Source: Methylotenera sp. (GTDB lineage Bacteria > Pseudomonadota > Gammaproteobacteria > Burkholderiales > Methylophilaceae). Taken from it: a stretch of DNA of 49,564 bases. Below the pieces are notes generated by a model. It made no database searches. It saw only the letters and a program-made list of their open reading frames with translations, and was not told the DNA's origin. This document shows positions 1-10,362 of this stretch, in pieces. Where the stretch lies: the NCBI GenBank assembly GCA_020622105.1, contig JAHRYP010000020.1:1-49564 (forward strand), given 5' to 3'. Each line of letters begins with the position of its first letter. Position 1 is the first letter of the stretch. A program made the position numbers and the translations under genes.

Positions 1-95
1 TGACATAGTATAAAATTTTGTAAATAAAACATAAATATATTTTAAATATGTTTATTACGCAATAAATTTATATATTTAAGTCAGTTCTTAAGTAA

Positions 96-830
96 TTAAA
101 AATCACCCCATAATGCTTGCATAACAGATATCGCGGTCAAAGGCGCAGTTTCTGTACGCAAAATACGTGGACCCAAAACAATCGATTGAAAGTTCTGAGA
201 GCTCGCCAGGTCGATTTCACCCTGACTTAAACCACCTTCGGCGCCAATCAGAAGCTCGATCGTTGATGCGGGTTTTGGTATTTCATTCAGGCGTTTGGCG
301 CCAACCGGATTCAGTAAAATACGCAGTGTATTATTATAAGGGTTCTGGCTTAGCCAGTTTTCCAGAGAAAGTGGTGGCAGCACCTTGGGTACAAAAGCGC
401 GCCCGGATTGCTCACAGGCGGATATTGCAACATTCTGCCAGTGTTCGATGCGCTTTTCGGCGCGGTCTTGTGTGAGCTTTACTACGCTACGCTGGCTGTT
501 GATGGGCTGAATCCTTTTTACGCCAAGTTCGACCGCTTTCTGTATGGTGAAGTCCATGCGGTCGCCACTGGAGATACCTTGCAGCAAAGTAATGTCAAGC
601 GGGGATTCGTTGCTGATGGCCTTTGCGCCGGTGATCGTTGCGGTTACCGTATTTTTCTTAACAGAAGTCAGCGTGCATGCGTAATCAAAGCCATCGCCGT
701 TAAAGATGATGGCGTTGTCACCAACATTCAAGCGCAGGGCACGTGTGGCATGTGCCGCTGCACTCTCTGAAAGTTGTATGTCTGCATTTAGTGCAAGCGG
801 CGAGTCAGTAAAAAAGCGTAGATTAGCCAT
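96..830 (-). CDS. rsmE: 16S rRNA (uracil-1498-N3)-methyltransferase RsmE
   Basis: A 244-residue protein of normal RsmE length. The family methylates N3 of U1498 in 16S rRNA using SAM, in the assembled 30S subunit. The N-terminal part (about 1-70) resembles the PUA-like RNA-binding domain. The C-terminal part is a SPOUT methyltransferase with the glycine-rich knot segment LLIGAEGGLSQGEI (around 192-205) and the closing LGPRILRTETA, both hallmarks of RsmE. The ATG at 830 has no strong Shine-Dalgarno. The gene runs divergently from the thioredoxin-fold gene, with about 130 bases between them. No oddities. Confidence 0.95.
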   Translation of the reverse strand: MANLRFFTDSPLALNADIQLSESAAAHATRALRLNVGDNAIIFNGDGFDYACTLTSVKKNTVTATITGAKAISNESPLDITLLQGISSGDRMDFTIQKAVELGVKRIQPINSQRSVVKLTQDRAEKRIEHWQNVAISACEQSGRAFVPKVLPPLSLENWLSQNPYNNTLRILLNPVGAKRLNEIPKPASTIELLIGAEGGLSQGEIDLASSQNFQSIVLGPRILRTETAPLTAISVMQALWGDF

Positions 831-958
831 AAGTCAGGCAACTCCAAAAGATCAGAAAAAACAAAAACAAAAGTGATAATATCAGTGTCAATATTGTCAT
901 GCACGTTTAGATGTGCTGTTGCTGCATTGTGAAAGTATAACGAAATAAGGAAAAAAAG

Positions 959-1516
959 ATGGTTAGCTTGAATCCCCCTGTATGTAATTTTGGTCAGCCT
1001 GCCGTAGATTTTGATCTGCTCGGTGTGGATGGTAAGCGCTATACACTTGCTAATAGCGCAGGTGAGAATGGTTTGCTGGTGATGTTTATCTGCAATCATT
1101 GCCCGTATGTTAAAACCATTAAAACGCGTTTGGTGGCAGATTGCCGCGAGTTGCTCAAATATGGCATCAATACGATTGCTATCCAGAGTAACGATACCAA
1201 AAATTACCCTGAAGATTCTTATGAACGCATGCAGGAAGAAGCGAAGCTATTTGATTTTTCTTTCCCCTACGTGCTGGATGAAACGCAGGAAGTAGCAAAA
1301 GCTTATGGTGCAGTTTGCACGCCGGATTTCTTTGGATTTAACAAAAATCTTGAATTGCAGTATCGTGGCCGCTTTGATGCAGCTGGCCGCGGCGAGCCGC
1401 CGGCTGATAATCCAAGAGACCTGTTTAATGCGATGAAGTTGATTGCAGAAACCGGTAACGGACCAAAAGAGCAGATTGCAAGTATTGGCTGCAGTATCAA
1501 GTGGTTCACGGAATAA
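959..1516 (+). CDS. Thioredoxin-fold (AhpC/TSA-type) protein
   Basis: A 185-residue cytoplasmic protein without signal peptide. The fold is the peroxiredoxin/thioredoxin type: an N-terminal segment ending in DFDLLGVDG, then the strand VMFICNHCPYVK with a CxxC pair (C-N-H-C) around residues 45-48. This CNHCPYV version marks a widespread subgroup often named thioredoxin family protein or redoxin. A role in thiol-disulfide exchange or peroxide reduction is family knowledge; the substrate is unknown. The ATG at 959 follows an AAGGAAAAAA stretch. It lies 18 bases upstream of the oxidoreductase gene and is probably co-transcribed with it. Confidence 0.85.
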   Translation: MVSLNPPVCNFGQPAVDFDLLGVDGKRYTLANSAGENGLLVMFICNHCPYVKTIKTRLVADCRELLKYGINTIAIQSNDTKNYPEDSYERMQEEAKLFDFSFPYVLDETQEVAKAYGAVCTPDFFGFNKNLELQYRGRFDAAGRGEPPADNPRDLFNAMKLIAETGNGPKEQIASIGCSIKWFTE

Positions 1517-1534
1517 TTTATAAAAGGAATGGTC

Positions 1535-2596
1535 ATGTCAGATAAAAAATTGAAGTGGGGTATTTTAGGTGCTGCCCGCGTGAATGAGCGGTTGCTGCCG
1601 GCCATTATTGAAGCGCCTAATTCGCAACTGGTAGCGATAGCCAGCCGCCGTGACGGTGCAGCTAGAGCCACTTTGGAAAAATATGCGCCTCAAGGTTTTG
1701 ATCTTAATAATGTGCAATGTTATGACAACCTGCTAACTTTGATTGAAGACCCCAATGTAGACGCTATTTACTGCCCGATGGCGAATAACGAGCATATTAC
1801 ATGGGCGATGCATGCGATCAATTCCGGCAAGCATGTGCTGATTGAAAAGCCGATGGCGCTTACCGTCGAGGATATTGAGGCAATTGAAGCTGCAGCCATT
1901 AACAATAACGTCAAGGTGATGGAAGGTTTTATGTACCGCTTCCATCCACAGCATGCGCGTGTGCAGGAGATAGTTGCTTCCGGTTTGATTGGCGATGTAC
2001 TCTCCGTGCGTGCCAGTTACTCGTTTTTAATGCGTCCGGCACGCATGTATCGCATTGCCAATGGCGTTGAATCAGGCGGTGGTGCGATGTGGGACATTGG
2101 ACCGTATGCAATTCATTCATTGCGCTGGTGCTTTGGCTTGGCGAATGCGGCGCAGAATTACCAACCGCTGGAGCCGGTATCTGTGGTGGCGCATGCCAAG
2201 TTCAATGACGCCGGTGCGGATATCGTGACCAGCGGCGTACTGGATTTTGGTATAGATGCAGAAGGGCGTGCGCGTTTCGGTCATTTTGACATCAGCTTTG
2301 AGCGCTCCCGTAAATCCGAGTATGAAATTATCGGTACTAAAGGCTGGGTGAAATGCCATGCGGCTTGGGTGTTCCAGAATGATGTGCCGGTGATTTCGTG
2401 GGCGCTGGAAGATGGTAAATATGCCGAAGAGCGCTTTGCCCCGAGCAATCACTTTAATCTGGAAATCGAACATTTCAGTGATTGTGTGCTGAATGACAAG
2501 CAGCCACACCTGACATTTGACGATGCAAAAGCGAATTGCCGCGCGATTGAACTGGCATTGCAGTCAGCATTAACAGGGCAAAAGATTAAGTTTTAA
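1535..2596 (+). CDS. Gfo/Idh/MocA family NAD(P)-dependent oxidoreductase
   Basis: A 353-residue protein with an N-terminal Rossmann fold (KWGILGAARVNERLLPAI, a GxxGxAR nucleotide-binding variant) and the EKPMALT motif near residue 96 that carries the conserved lysine of the Gfo/Idh/MocA family. The C-terminal half is the usual alpha/beta substrate domain. Members oxidise or reduce sugars, inositols or pseudo-sugars; the substrate cannot be read from sequence. An in-frame ATG at 1529 exists, but AAAGGA (1522-1527) sits directly against it, whereas the ATG at 1535 has 7-base spacing, so 1535 was chosen. The gene follows the thioredoxin-fold gene closely. A weak hairpin (CCAGCG/CGCTGG, 2624-2644) without a T-run lies downstream. 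Confidence 0.88.
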   Translation: MSDKKLKWGILGAARVNERLLPAIIEAPNSQLVAIASRRDGAARATLEKYAPQGFDLNNVQCYDNLLTLIEDPNVDAIYCPMANNEHITWAMHAINSGKHVLIEKPMALTVEDIEAIEAAAINNNVKVMEGFMYRFHPQHARVQEIVASGLIGDVLSVRASYSFLMRPARMYRIANGVESGGGAMWDIGPYAIHSLRWCFGLANAAQNYQPLEPVSVVAHAKFNDAGADIVTSGVLDFGIDAEGRARFGHFDISFERSRKSEYEIIGTKGWVKCHAAWVFQNDVPVISWALEDGKYAEERFAPSNHFNLEIEHFSDCVLNDKQPHLTFDDAKANCRAIELALQSALTGQKIKF

Positions 2597-2849
2597 TATA
2601 GCGGTTCTAGCAAATTCAGGCTGCCAGCGGCTAAAAGTCGCTGGTGAACATAGTGATATGCGCTGATTATAAAGATACTTTTCTGATGTTGTACTTGCCG
2701 AAAAAGGCTATCTAAGCAATAATTTACCCTTCAAGGAAAAGCGGCTTAATTTACTGGCTTTTTGAATAGTTCATTTAAGGTTTTATGGGGTTTCGCGCAA
2801 ACCGTCATCTTTCATAAGTCCTCAAGTTTAAATCATTAGGGAGAAAACA

Positions 2850-4835
2850 ATGGCAACACGTCAAGATTTATGCAATGCCATCCGTGCGTTATCCATGGAT
2901 GCAGTGCAAAAAGCCAACTCAGGCCACCCAGGTGCGCCTATGGGCATGGCTGAGATCGCAGAAGTTTTGTGGAATCACAACATGCGTCACAATCCAACAA
3001 ATCCAAACTGGGCTGACCGCGACCGCTTTGTGCTCTCTAACGGCCACGGTTCAATGCTGATCTACTCTTTACTGCATCTGACCGGTTACGATTTAAACAT
3101 GGAAGACATCAAGTCATTCCGTCAATTACATTCACGTTGTGCAGGCCACCCTGAATACGGCTATGCGCCAGGCGTTGAAACAACGACAGGCCCATTAGGT
3201 CAAGGTATCACCAACGCGGTTGGTTTTGCGATGGCTGAAAAATTAATGGCTAGCCAATTCAACAAACCAGGTCACGATATTGTTGATCACTACACATACT
3301 GCTTCCTGGGTGATGGCTGTATGATGGAAGGTGTATCACACGAAGCTTGTGCTTTGGCTGGTACATGGGGCTTGGGTAAATTGGTTGCGTTCTGGGATGA
3401 CAACGGCATCTCTATCGACGGCCATATCGAAGGCTGGTATACAGACGACACAGCTAAACGCTTTGAAGCTTATGGCTGGCACGTTCAATCAGTAGACGGT
3501 CATGATTCTGACGCTATTGATGCTGCGATTAAAGCGGCTAAAGCAGTGACAGACAAACCATCATTGATCTGCTGTAAAACAATCATTGGTAAAGGTTCAC
3601 CAAACAAATCAGGTAGCCATGACTGCCACGGTTCTGCATTAGGCGACGCTGAAGTTGCTGCAACTCGTGCTGCGATCGGCTGGCCACACGCGCCATTTGA
3701 AATTCCTGCTGACGTTTACGCTGGCTGGGATCAAAAAGCTAAAGGCGCTAAACTGGAATCAGACTGGAACGCTAAGTTTGATGCTTACGCTAAAGCATTC
3801 CCTACAGAAGCTGCAGAGTTCAAACGCCGTATGGCAGGTGACTTGCCAGCTAACTGGAAAGAAGCAACTGATGCATTCATCGCTGCAACTAACGAAAAAG
3901 CTGAAGGTGTTGCAACGCGTAAAGCTTCACAAAATGCAATTACTGCATTAGCACCAATCTTGCCAGAGTTCCTGGGCGGTTCAGCCGACTTGACAGGTTC
4001 TAACCTGACAGCAGCACCAAGCTTCAAACACGTATCTGGTAAAGAGCCAGGTAACTACATCTCTTACGGTGTACGTGAGTTCGGTATGTTTGCAATCATG
4101 AACGGTATGGCATTGCACGGTGGCTTGTTGCCATTCGGTGGTACATTCCACATGTTCTCAGACTACGCGAAGAGTGCACTGCGTATGGCTGCGTTGATGA
4201 AACAACGTACGATTGCTGTATTGTCACATGACTCTATCGGTCAAGGTGAAGATGGTCCTACACACCAACCAGTAGAAAACACTTCAGGTTTACGTTACAT
4301 TCCTAACATGGATGTATGGCGTCCAGGTAGTTCAACTGAGACTGCAGTCGCTTGGGTAGCTGCTGTTGAGCGTAAAAATGGTCCTTCAAGCCTGGTATTG
4401 AGCCGTCAAAACGTTGCTGGCATCAAACACGATGCTGCACAATTCGACTTAATGCGTAAAGGTGGTTATGTATTCTCAGACGTAGCTGGTAAAGCAGATG
4501 TGATCATCATCGCTAACGGTTCTGAGCTTGATTTAGCGGTTAAAGCAGCTGCTGAATTAAACGCTGCCGGTACTAAAGTACGTGTGGTTTCAATGCCATC
4601 AACTAACGTATTTGACCGTCAAGACAAAGCTTACAAAGACAGCGTATTGACTCCAGGTGTTAAACGCGTAGCTGTTGAAGCTGCTCATACTGACTTCTGG
4701 CGCAAATATGTAGGTCTTGAAGGTGCAGTAGTTGGTATCGACACATTCGGTGAATCAGCACCTGGTGGCGTATTGATGAAACACTTTGGCTTTACAGTTG
4801 AGAATGTAGTAGCCACTGTTAAATCGGTGCTTTAA
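2850..4835 (+). CDS. tkt: Transketolase
   Basis: Full-length transketolase of 661 residues, the thiamine-diphosphate enzyme that moves two-carbon units between sugar phosphates in the pentose phosphate and ribulose monophosphate cycles. Visible signatures include SGHPGAPMG near the N-terminus, the TPP/Mg site [10 protein letters not shown] (about 152-161), GSHDCHG, and the pyrimidine-domain motif [16 protein letters not shown] (about 458-475). A good ribosome site (AGGGAGAAA) precedes the ATG. Codon choice is strongly biased (AAC, CGT, GGT, GTT) compared with neighbours, which fits very high expression. It heads the run tkt-gap-pgk-pyk but is cut off from gap by a strong terminator. Confidence 0.98.
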   Translation: MATRQDLCNAIRALSMDAVQKANSGHPGAPMGMAEIAEVLWNHNMRHNPTNPNWADRDRFVLSNGHGSMLIYSLLHLTGYDLNMEDIKSFRQLHSRCAGHPEYGYAPGVETTTGPLGQGITNAVGFAMAEKLMASQFNKPGHDIVDHYTYCFLGDGCMMEGVSHEACALAGTWGLGKLVAFWDDNGISIDGHIEGWYTDDTAKRFEAYGWHVQSVDGHDSDAIDAAIKAAKAVTDKPSLICCKTIIGKGSPNKSGSHDCHGSALGDAEVAATRAAIGWPHAPFEIPADVYAGWDQKAKGAKLESDWNAKFDAYAKAFPTEAAEFKRRMAGDLPANWKEATDAFIAATNEKAEGVATRKASQNAITALAPILPEFLGGSADLTGSNLTAAPSFKHVSGKEPGNYISYGVREFGMFAIMNGMALHGGLLPFGGTFHMFSDYAKSALRMAALMKQRTIAVLSHDSIGQGEDGPTHQPVENTSGLRYIPNMDVWRPGSSTETAVAWVAAVERKNGPSSLVLSRQNVAGIKHDAAQFDLMRKGGYVFSDVAGKADVIIIANGSELDLAVKAAAELNAAGTKVRVVSMPSTNVFDRQDKAYKDSVLTPGVKRVAVEAAHTDFWRKYVGLEGAVVGIDTFGESAPGGVLMKHFGFTVENVVATVKSVL

Positions 4836-4883
4836 TTTCTAGTACTGTATTGATAAGCCTAATAAGCTTAGTTAGCTAGTCTG

Positions 4884-4916
4884 CAAGGCACCTCATTATG
4901 GGGTGCCTTGTTTTTT
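4884..4916 (+). terminator. Rho-independent terminator after tkt
   Basis: A stem of CAAGGCACC (4884-4892) pairs with GGTGCCTTG (4902-4910) and is followed by a run of six T. It lies about 50 bases after the transketolase stop codon. Confidence 0.92.
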
Positions 4917-5109
4917 GTAGAAGCACTGAAGTTTAGTGCCGCATTAACGTAAAATTCAGTAAATATAAAAGTTAAGTTTTTAAAAAAACGGTTTTGGTTG
5001 TATTGTGTTCAGTAAGGCTTAAGTAGTAATTACTTTTGATTTAGACGGTTATTTCGGCTTTTCGAGCGGCTTTAACCTTTGTGCTAACAGTATAAATTTA
5101 GGAATTATC

Positions 5110-6138
5110 ATGGCAATTCGAGTCGCAATTAATGGTTATGGACGTATTGGCCGCAATATTTTGTGTGCTATCTATGAGCAGCAACGTAAAGATATAGAAA
5201 TTGTGGCAATCAATGGATCTGCCAATTTAGAATGCACTGCACATTTGACTAAACATGACACTATTCATGGCAAATTTAAAGGTACTGTAGAAACACTGGA
5301 CGAAGATGGCAAACATTACCTGGTGCTCAATGGCGACAAAATTCGCGTGACTACCGATCGTAACCCGGCCAATCTGCCATGGAAAGAACTGGGTGTGGAT
5401 GTGGTGCTGGAGTGTACCGGTGCATTCCGTACTAAAGAAAAATGTCTGCCGCACATAGAAGCTGGTGCGAAGAAAGTCATTATTTCTGCTCCGGCAGATA
5501 AAAACGAATGTGACGCGACTATTGTATACGGCGTAAATCACGACATTCTGACGGCAAATATGAGTGTGATCTCAAATGCATCATGCACCACCAATGGCTT
5601 GGCACCGATGGTTAAGGCTTTGAATGATAAGCTAGGCATCGAGTTAGGCTTGATGACTACTATCCATTCCTATACCAATGACCAGATGCTTGTGGATGGC
5701 CACCACAAAGATTTGTACCGTGCACGTGCCGCAGCCTTGAACATGATTCCTACTAAAACCGGCGCAGCACAAGCTGTTGGTATTGTGATTCCAGAATTAC
5801 ACGGTAAGCTTTCAGGCTTTGCAGTGCGTGTTCCTACGGCAAACGTTTCTGTGGTTGATCTGACTTTTATCCCAGGCCGCGACACCACTAAAGAAGAAGT
5901 GAATGCAATTATCAAAGAAGCTTCGGAATCAGGCCCGTTAAAAGGCATTCTTGCTTACAACACCGAGCCTCTGGTTTCATCTGATTTTAATCATACTGAA
6001 ACGTCATCAAATTTTGATGCGAAGCAAACTACAGTGATTGGCGGCAGGCTGGTTAAAGTCATGGCTTGGTATGACAACGAGTGGGGCTTTAGCTGCCGTA
6101 TGCTGGATACTGCAGTGGCATTAATGAACGCAAAATAA
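5110..6138 (+). CDS. gap: Type I glyceraldehyde-3-phosphate dehydrogenase
   Basis: A 342-residue GAPDH that interconverts glyceraldehyde 3-phosphate and 1,3-bisphosphoglycerate. Seen: the NAD-binding start [14 protein letters not shown], the catalytic cysteine in [12 protein letters not shown] (near residue 157), the conserved [10 protein letters not shown] with the catalytic His, and the C-terminal [15 protein letters not shown]. Erythrose-4-phosphate dehydrogenases are close relatives, but the location directly before pgk favours GAPDH. The ATG at 5110 follows TTTAGGAATTATC. There are 27 bases between its stop and the pgk start, so the two are very probably one transcript. Confidence 0.95.
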   Translation: MAIRVAINGYGRIGRNILCAIYEQQRKDIEIVAINGSANLECTAHLTKHDTIHGKFKGTVETLDEDGKHYLVLNGDKIRVTTDRNPANLPWKELGVDVVLECTGAFRTKEKCLPHIEAGAKKVIISAPADKNECDATIVYGVNHDILTANMSVISNASCTTNGLAPMVKALNDKLGIELGLMTTIHSYTNDQMLVDGHHKDLYRARAAALNMIPTKTGAAQAVGIVIPELHGKLSGFAVRVPTANVSVVDLTFIPGRDTTKEEVNAIIKEASESGPLKGILAYNTEPLVSSDFNHTETSSNFDAKQTTVIGGRLVKVMAWYDNEWGFSCRMLDTAVALMNAK

Positions 6139-6165
6139 GATCTAACAGGGTTGGGGGAGTTAACC

Positions 6166-7347
6166 ATGCATTACATCAAAATGACTGATCTGGATTTACA
6201 AGGTAAGCGCGTATTGATTCGCGCTGATTTGAATGTACCGGTAGCTGACGGCAAAGTAACATCAGATGCACGCATTACTGCATCAATGGCAACGATTGAG
6301 CATGCGCTCAAAGCTGGTGCAAAGGTCATGGTTACTTCTCATCTGGGGCGCCCGGAGGAAGGTGTTTATTCAGAAGAAAACTCTCTCAGACCTGTAGTGG
6401 ATGTAATCACTGCCAAGCTAGGCAGGCCGGTTCGCCTGCTAAAAGACTGGGTTGATGGCGGTTTTGATGTGGCGGCCGGTGAATTGGTGGTACTGGAAAA
6501 CTGCCGCTTTAACAAAGGCGAAAAGAAATGCGTCGATGAATTGTCACAAAAATATGCCAAGCTATGTGATATTTTTGTCATGGATGCTTTTGGCACCGCG
6601 CATCGCGCAGAGGCAAGCACCTATGGCGTGGCTAAATTTGCACCGGTAGCTGCGGCAGGTATTCTGCTGGTAAATGAGCTGGAAGCCTTAACTAAGGCGC
6701 TGTTAAGCCCGGCGCGCCCAATGGTGGCAATTGTCGGCGGCAGTAAAGTTTCAACAAAACTGACCGTATTGGAAAGCTTGTCTGAAAAAGTTGACCAAAT
6801 GGTGGTCGGCGGCGGTATTGCAAATACCTTCCTGAAGGCTGCCGGGTTTGAAGTCGGCAAGTCCTTGTGTGAAGATGACTTGGTGCCTGTTGCACGTGCA
6901 TTAATGGAACAAATGTCAGCTAGAGGTGCAGCAGTACCTATTGCGACGGACGTTGTATGCGGCAAGAAGTTTGATGCTAATGAGCCGGCGGTCAGCAAAG
7001 ACGTGGCTTCAGTCACTGCCGATGACATGATTTTTGATATTGGCATGAAATCTGCTGATCAATTAGCTGAGATCATTAAAAATGCAGGTACCGTAGTTTG
7101 GAATGGTCCGGTTGGTGTATTTGAGTTTGATCAGTTCGGTGAGGGTACAAAAACGATAGCCAATGCGATTGCAAATACCAAGGCATTTACATTGGCAGGT
7201 GGCGGCGACACGATTGCCGCCATTCAGAAATATGGAATTGAAAGTAAAGTAGACTACATTTCAACCGCTGGCGGCGCATTTCTGGAATTTCTGGAAGGTA
7301 AGAAATTACCGGCTGTAGAGATTCTGGAGCAACGTGCTAAAGGTTGA
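6166..7347 (+). CDS. pgk: Phosphoglycerate kinase
   Basis: A 393-residue phosphoglycerate kinase that transfers phosphate between 1,3-bisphosphoglycerate and ADP. Diagnostic segments are [13 protein letters not shown] at the N-terminus, SHLGRPEEG, the substrate-binding [10 protein letters not shown], and the nucleotide-binding GGGDTIAA near residue 345. The frame is open from a TTG at 6151, but the ATG at 6166 is preceded at good distance by GGGGGAG (6153-6159), so it is taken as the start. It follows gap by 27 bases and ends at a clear terminator. Confidence 0.97.
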   Translation: MHYIKMTDLDLQGKRVLIRADLNVPVADGKVTSDARITASMATIEHALKAGAKVMVTSHLGRPEEGVYSEENSLRPVVDVITAKLGRPVRLLKDWVDGGFDVAAGELVVLENCRFNKGEKKCVDELSQKYAKLCDIFVMDAFGTAHRAEASTYGVAKFAPVAAAGILLVNELEALTKALLSPARPMVAIVGGSKVSTKLTVLESLSEKVDQMVVGGGIANTFLKAAGFEVGKSLCEDDLVPVARALMEQMSARGAAVPIATDVVCGKKFDANEPAVSKDVASVTADDMIFDIGMKSADQLAEIIKNAGTVVWNGPVGVFEFDQFGEGTKTIANAIANTKAFTLAGGGDTIAAIQKYGIESKVDYISTAGGAFLEFLEGKKLPAVEILEQRAKG

Positions 7348-7371
7348 TAGCTCTGATTATTTTGTGTTTTA

Positions 7372-7403
7372 AAAATGGGGCTGATAGCCCCATTTTGTTT
7401 TTT
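7372..7403 (+). terminator. Rho-independent terminator after pgk
   Basis: AAAATGGGGCT (7372-7382) and AGCCCCATTTT (7386-7396) form an 11-bp stem with a three-base loop, followed by a T-rich tail. It separates gap-pgk from pyk. Confidence 0.93.
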
Positions 7404-7447
7404 AAGTGCGTATAAAATATAAGAAGCAATAATAAAAGGTAAACACA

Positions 7448-8887
7448 TTGATACTTCGTAAAACAAAAATTGTAGCAACACTAGGGCCATCCTCAACCAG
7501 TGAAGAGATGCTGGCACGGATGATTATGGCCGGCGTGAATGTGGTGCGACTTAATTTTTCGCATGGTACCGCTGAAGAGCATATCCAGCGCGCAGAAATA
7601 GTACGTAATATCGCCGTGAAGCTGGGACGTCCTGTTGGCGTGCTGTGCGATTTGCAGGGGCCTAAAATCAGGATCGGTAAATTTGAACAAGGTAAGATTG
7701 CCTTGAGAACCGGCGATATATTTGTGCTGGATGCAGATTGTGAACTGGGTGACCAGTATCGCGTGGGGCTTGATTACAAGGCTTTGCCGAAAGAGGTGGT
7801 CGAGGGCGATGTGCTGCTGCTGGACGATGGCCGTATTACGATGCAGGTGGATCGTGTGAAAGGCAACCAGATTCACTGCGTAGTGTTTAACGGCGGCATA
7901 CTGTCGAATAATAAAGGGATCAATCGTCATGGCGGTGGATTATCGGCAGAAGCCTTGACCCAAAAAGACCGTGAAGATATTAAAACTGCCGTAGCACTTG
8001 AAGCAGATTACATTGCGATTTCATTTCCTAAATCTGCAGCGGATGTTGAGCTGGCGCGTACCTTGGTAAAAAAAGCCGGCGGCACTGCAAGCATCATTGC
8101 CAAGATTGAGCGCGCAGAAGCGATTCATGAACTGCAGGCAATTATTGAAGCTTCAGATGCGATCATGGTGGCACGCGGTGATTTGGGTGTAGAGGTGGGT
8201 GATGCTGCAGTACCAGGTTTGCAGAAGCGCATGATACGCATGGCACGTGCGCAGAATAAGTTGGTGATCACTGCAACTCAGATGATGGAGTCCATGATTT
8301 CGAGTCCGATTCCAACGCGGGCTGAAGTTTCAGATGTAGCTAATGCAGTGCTGGATGGTACAGATGCGGTAATGCTCTCAGCAGAAACTGCATCAGGACA
8401 GTATCCGCTGGAAACGGTAGAAGCTGTGAACCGTGTGGTGATTGAAGCTGAAAAAGAGTATTTCAGTGAGCATCATGCACAAAAGCTCGACCAAGTGTTT
8501 ATTAAAACCGATGAGGCGATAGCCGCTGCCGCAATATATACGGCACAGCATTTGAAAGTTAAAGCGATTGCCGCACTGACGCAGTCGGGTAATGCTGCAC
8601 AGTGGTTATCACGTGCCGATGCGGAGGTGCCGATCTATGCGTTGTCACCAGATAAATTTGCACGTAGAAAGCTCACTCTGCATCGTGGCGTCTACCCGTA
8701 TCCGATTGAGCAGGCCAATAAAAATCGAGATGAAATCCTGCAGGAAATGGAGCAAGTGCTGTTACATCAAAGAGTTGTACTTGCTGGGGATCTGGTGTTG
8801 CTGACATTCGGTGAACCAATAGGCAGCCCTGGCGGCACTAATACCATGAAAATCGTTAAAATCGGTGAGAACAGACCGGTGGCCTAA
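7448..8887 (+). CDS. pyk: Pyruvate kinase
   Basis: A 479-residue pyruvate kinase, making pyruvate and ATP from phosphoenolpyruvate. Visible are the N-terminal RKTKIVATLGPSS, NFSHG, CDLQGPKIRIG, the active-site stretch IIAKIERAEAI with the catalytic Lys, MVARGDLGVEV, and ITATQMMESMI. The reading frame has no suitable ATG at its beginning; the TTG at 7448, with AAAGGT 8 bases upstream, gives a protein that starts just where family members do. It is probably transcribed on its own, because a terminator precedes it. Confidence 0.96.
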   Translation: MILRKTKIVATLGPSSTSEEMLARMIMAGVNVVRLNFSHGTAEEHIQRAEIVRNIAVKLGRPVGVLCDLQGPKIRIGKFEQGKIALRTGDIFVLDADCELGDQYRVGLDYKALPKEVVEGDVLLLDDGRITMQVDRVKGNQIHCVVFNGGILSNNKGINRHGGGLSAEALTQKDREDIKTAVALEADYIAISFPKSAADVELARTLVKKAGGTASIIAKIERAEAIHELQAIIEASDAIMVARGDLGVEVGDAAVPGLQKRMIRMARAQNKLVITATQMMESMISSPIPTRAEVSDVANAVLDGTDAVMLSAETASGQYPLETVEAVNRVVIEAEKEYFSEHHAQKLDQVFIKTDEAIAAAAIYTAQHLKVKAIAALTQSGNAAQWLSRADAEVPIYALSPDKFARRKLTLHRGVYPYPIEQANKNRDEILQEMEQVLLHQRVVLAGDLVLLTFGEPIGSPGGTNTMKIVKIGENRPVA

Positions 8888-9019
8888 GCTGTCATTATAA
8901 AAGCTCGGGTGCAGGCATGTCGCAAAAAAATAGATAAAGATCTGCTTGCACTTTATAATAGTCAATTCGAGTTGATAATTAACCCGATTACCGATTAATT
9001 CAGCGAATATCATAAATCC

Positions 9020-9922
9020 ATGAATAAACCACTCTTAGAAACCAGTATCAAAAGCCTGAAACGCATCCATCAAGGTAAAGTGCGCGATATCTACGATATT
9101 GATGCCAATACCATGCTGCTAGTCAGTACAGACCGTTTATCCGCGTTTGATGTGATCTTGCCTACAGGTATTGCCAACAAAGGTGCGATGCTGACACAGA
9201 TGGCTAATTTCTGGTTTGAAAAACTGCAGAATGTAGTACCTAACCACCTTACCGGCATCGACCCTGTCAGTGTGGTTACCGATGGGGCAGAAAAAGCGCA
9301 GTTGGCTAATCGCTCAGTTGTGGTTAAGAAGCTGAAAGCATTGCCGATTGAAGCAATTGTGCGCGGCTATCTGGTTGGCAGTGGCTGGAAAGAATACAAA
9401 GCTAAAGGCACCGTGTGCGGTATTCAATTACCTGCTGGCCTGCAGGAAGCATCAAAATTACCGGAACCTATTTTTACGCCATCTAGCAAAGCCGCGGTAG
9501 GTGAACATGATGAGAATATCAGCTTGGATGAATGTGCTGCTTTGATTGGCAAAGACATGGCAGCGCAAGTGGCCAAAGTAGCGATTGCGCTATATAGCCA
9601 GGCTGCGGAGTATGCACTTACTCGCGGCATTATCATTGCTGATACCAAATTCGAATTTGGTCTGGATGAAAACGGCGTATTGCATGTCATGGATGAAGTG
9701 CTGACCCCGGACTCTTCACGTTTCTGGCCTGCGGAAAGTTATGCAGTCGGTAAAAATCCACCAAGTTACGATAAGCAATATGTGCGCGATTGGCTGGAAG
9801 CAAGCGGTTGGAACAAAACGCCGCCGGCACCGGCTTTGCCTGATGATGTAGCTGCAAAAACCAGTGAAAAATATATGGAAGCGTTTGAGCGCCTGACGGG
9901 CAAGCCATTGAGCATAAGTTAA
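9020..9922 (+). CDS. purC: Phosphoribosylaminoimidazole-succinocarboxamide synthase
   Basis: A 300-residue SAICAR synthase of the longer type common in proteobacteria and yeast. It joins CAIR and aspartate using ATP in purine synthesis. Family segments are HQGKVRDIYD, LVSTDRLSAFDVILP, EAIVRGYLVGSGWKEY, IADTKFEFG and the C-terminal DEVLTPDSSRFWP with the product-site residues. Downstream, the DUF1232 gene starts after about 20 bases and may be co-transcribed. Confidence 0.97.
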   Translation: MNKPLLETSIKSLKRIHQGKVRDIYDIDANTMLLVSTDRLSAFDVILPTGIANKGAMLTQMANFWFEKLQNVVPNHLTGIDPVSVVTDGAEKAQLANRSVVVKKLKALPIEAIVRGYLVGSGWKEYKAKGTVCGIQLPAGLQEASKLPEPIFTPSSKAAVGEHDENISLDECAALIGKDMAAQVAKVAIALYSQAAEYALTRGIIIADTKFEFGLDENGVLHVMDEVLTPDSSRFWPAESYAVGKNPPSYDKQYVRDWLEASGWNKTPPAPALPDDVAAKTSEKYMEAFERLTGKPLSIS

Positions 9923-9943
9923 GCCGGCAAAGGATTGCAGGTA

Positions 9944-10243
9944 GTGTCTGTTTTGATCAATAAGCTCAAGTCGCTAGGTCGCCAGCTGAAACATGAGTTT
10001 TTGGTATATCGGCTGGTTTTGAAACATCCGCAGACACCGTGGATAGCTAAATTATTTTTAGGCTTGGCAGTGGGTTATTTACTGCTACCGTTTGATCTGA
10101 TACCTGACTTTATACCGGTCATTGGCCAGCTTGATGAGGTCGTTATTATTCCAGTGTTACTTTATTTGGCACTGCTGTTTATTCCAAAATGGATTATTCA
10201 AAGCTGTCGTGAGCAGGTCCGTGAAGAAGTAAAGGCCCAGTGA
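9944..10243 (+). CDS. DUF1232 (YkvA-type) small membrane protein
   Basis: About 99 residues. The core segment YLLLPFDLIPDFIPVIGQLDE is the signature of the DUF1232/YkvA family, with flanking hydrophobic helices (about 38-60 and 65-85). Function is unknown. The start is uncertain: a TTG at 9935 is open, but AAAGGA (9929-9934) abuts it, while the GTG at 9944 lies 9 bases beyond that site and is preferred. It follows purC by about 20 bases. Confidence 0.8.
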   Translation: MSVLINKLKSLGRQLKHEFLVYRLVLKHPQTPWIAKLFLGLAVGYLLLPFDLIPDFIPVIGQLDEVVIIPVLLYLALLFIPKWIIQSCREQVREEVKAQ

Positions 10244-10297
10244 AATAGCCATTTAGCAATTTGTTACAAGACTTTTAGTATGCGTTTGGTGCGGACT

Positions 10298-10306
10298 TGC
10301 TATAAT
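10298..10306 (+). promoter_or_regulatory. Extended -10 promoter upstream of ppa
   Basis: TGC-TATAAT matches an extended -10 element (TGnTATAAT) about 57 bases before the ppa start. No good -35 hexamer is seen at the normal distance, which is typical of extended -10 promoters. Confidence 0.5.
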
Positions 10307-10362
10307 TGCGCCTCAAAATTAGTCGTTTATTTATTTAGTAAATTTATATTTAGGAATAAGCA

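Noticed and set aside
788-1099. Minus-strand open frame of 103 codons upstream of rsmE
   Set aside because: Overlaps the thioredoxin-fold gene and the rsmE start, has no family resemblance and no ribosome site.
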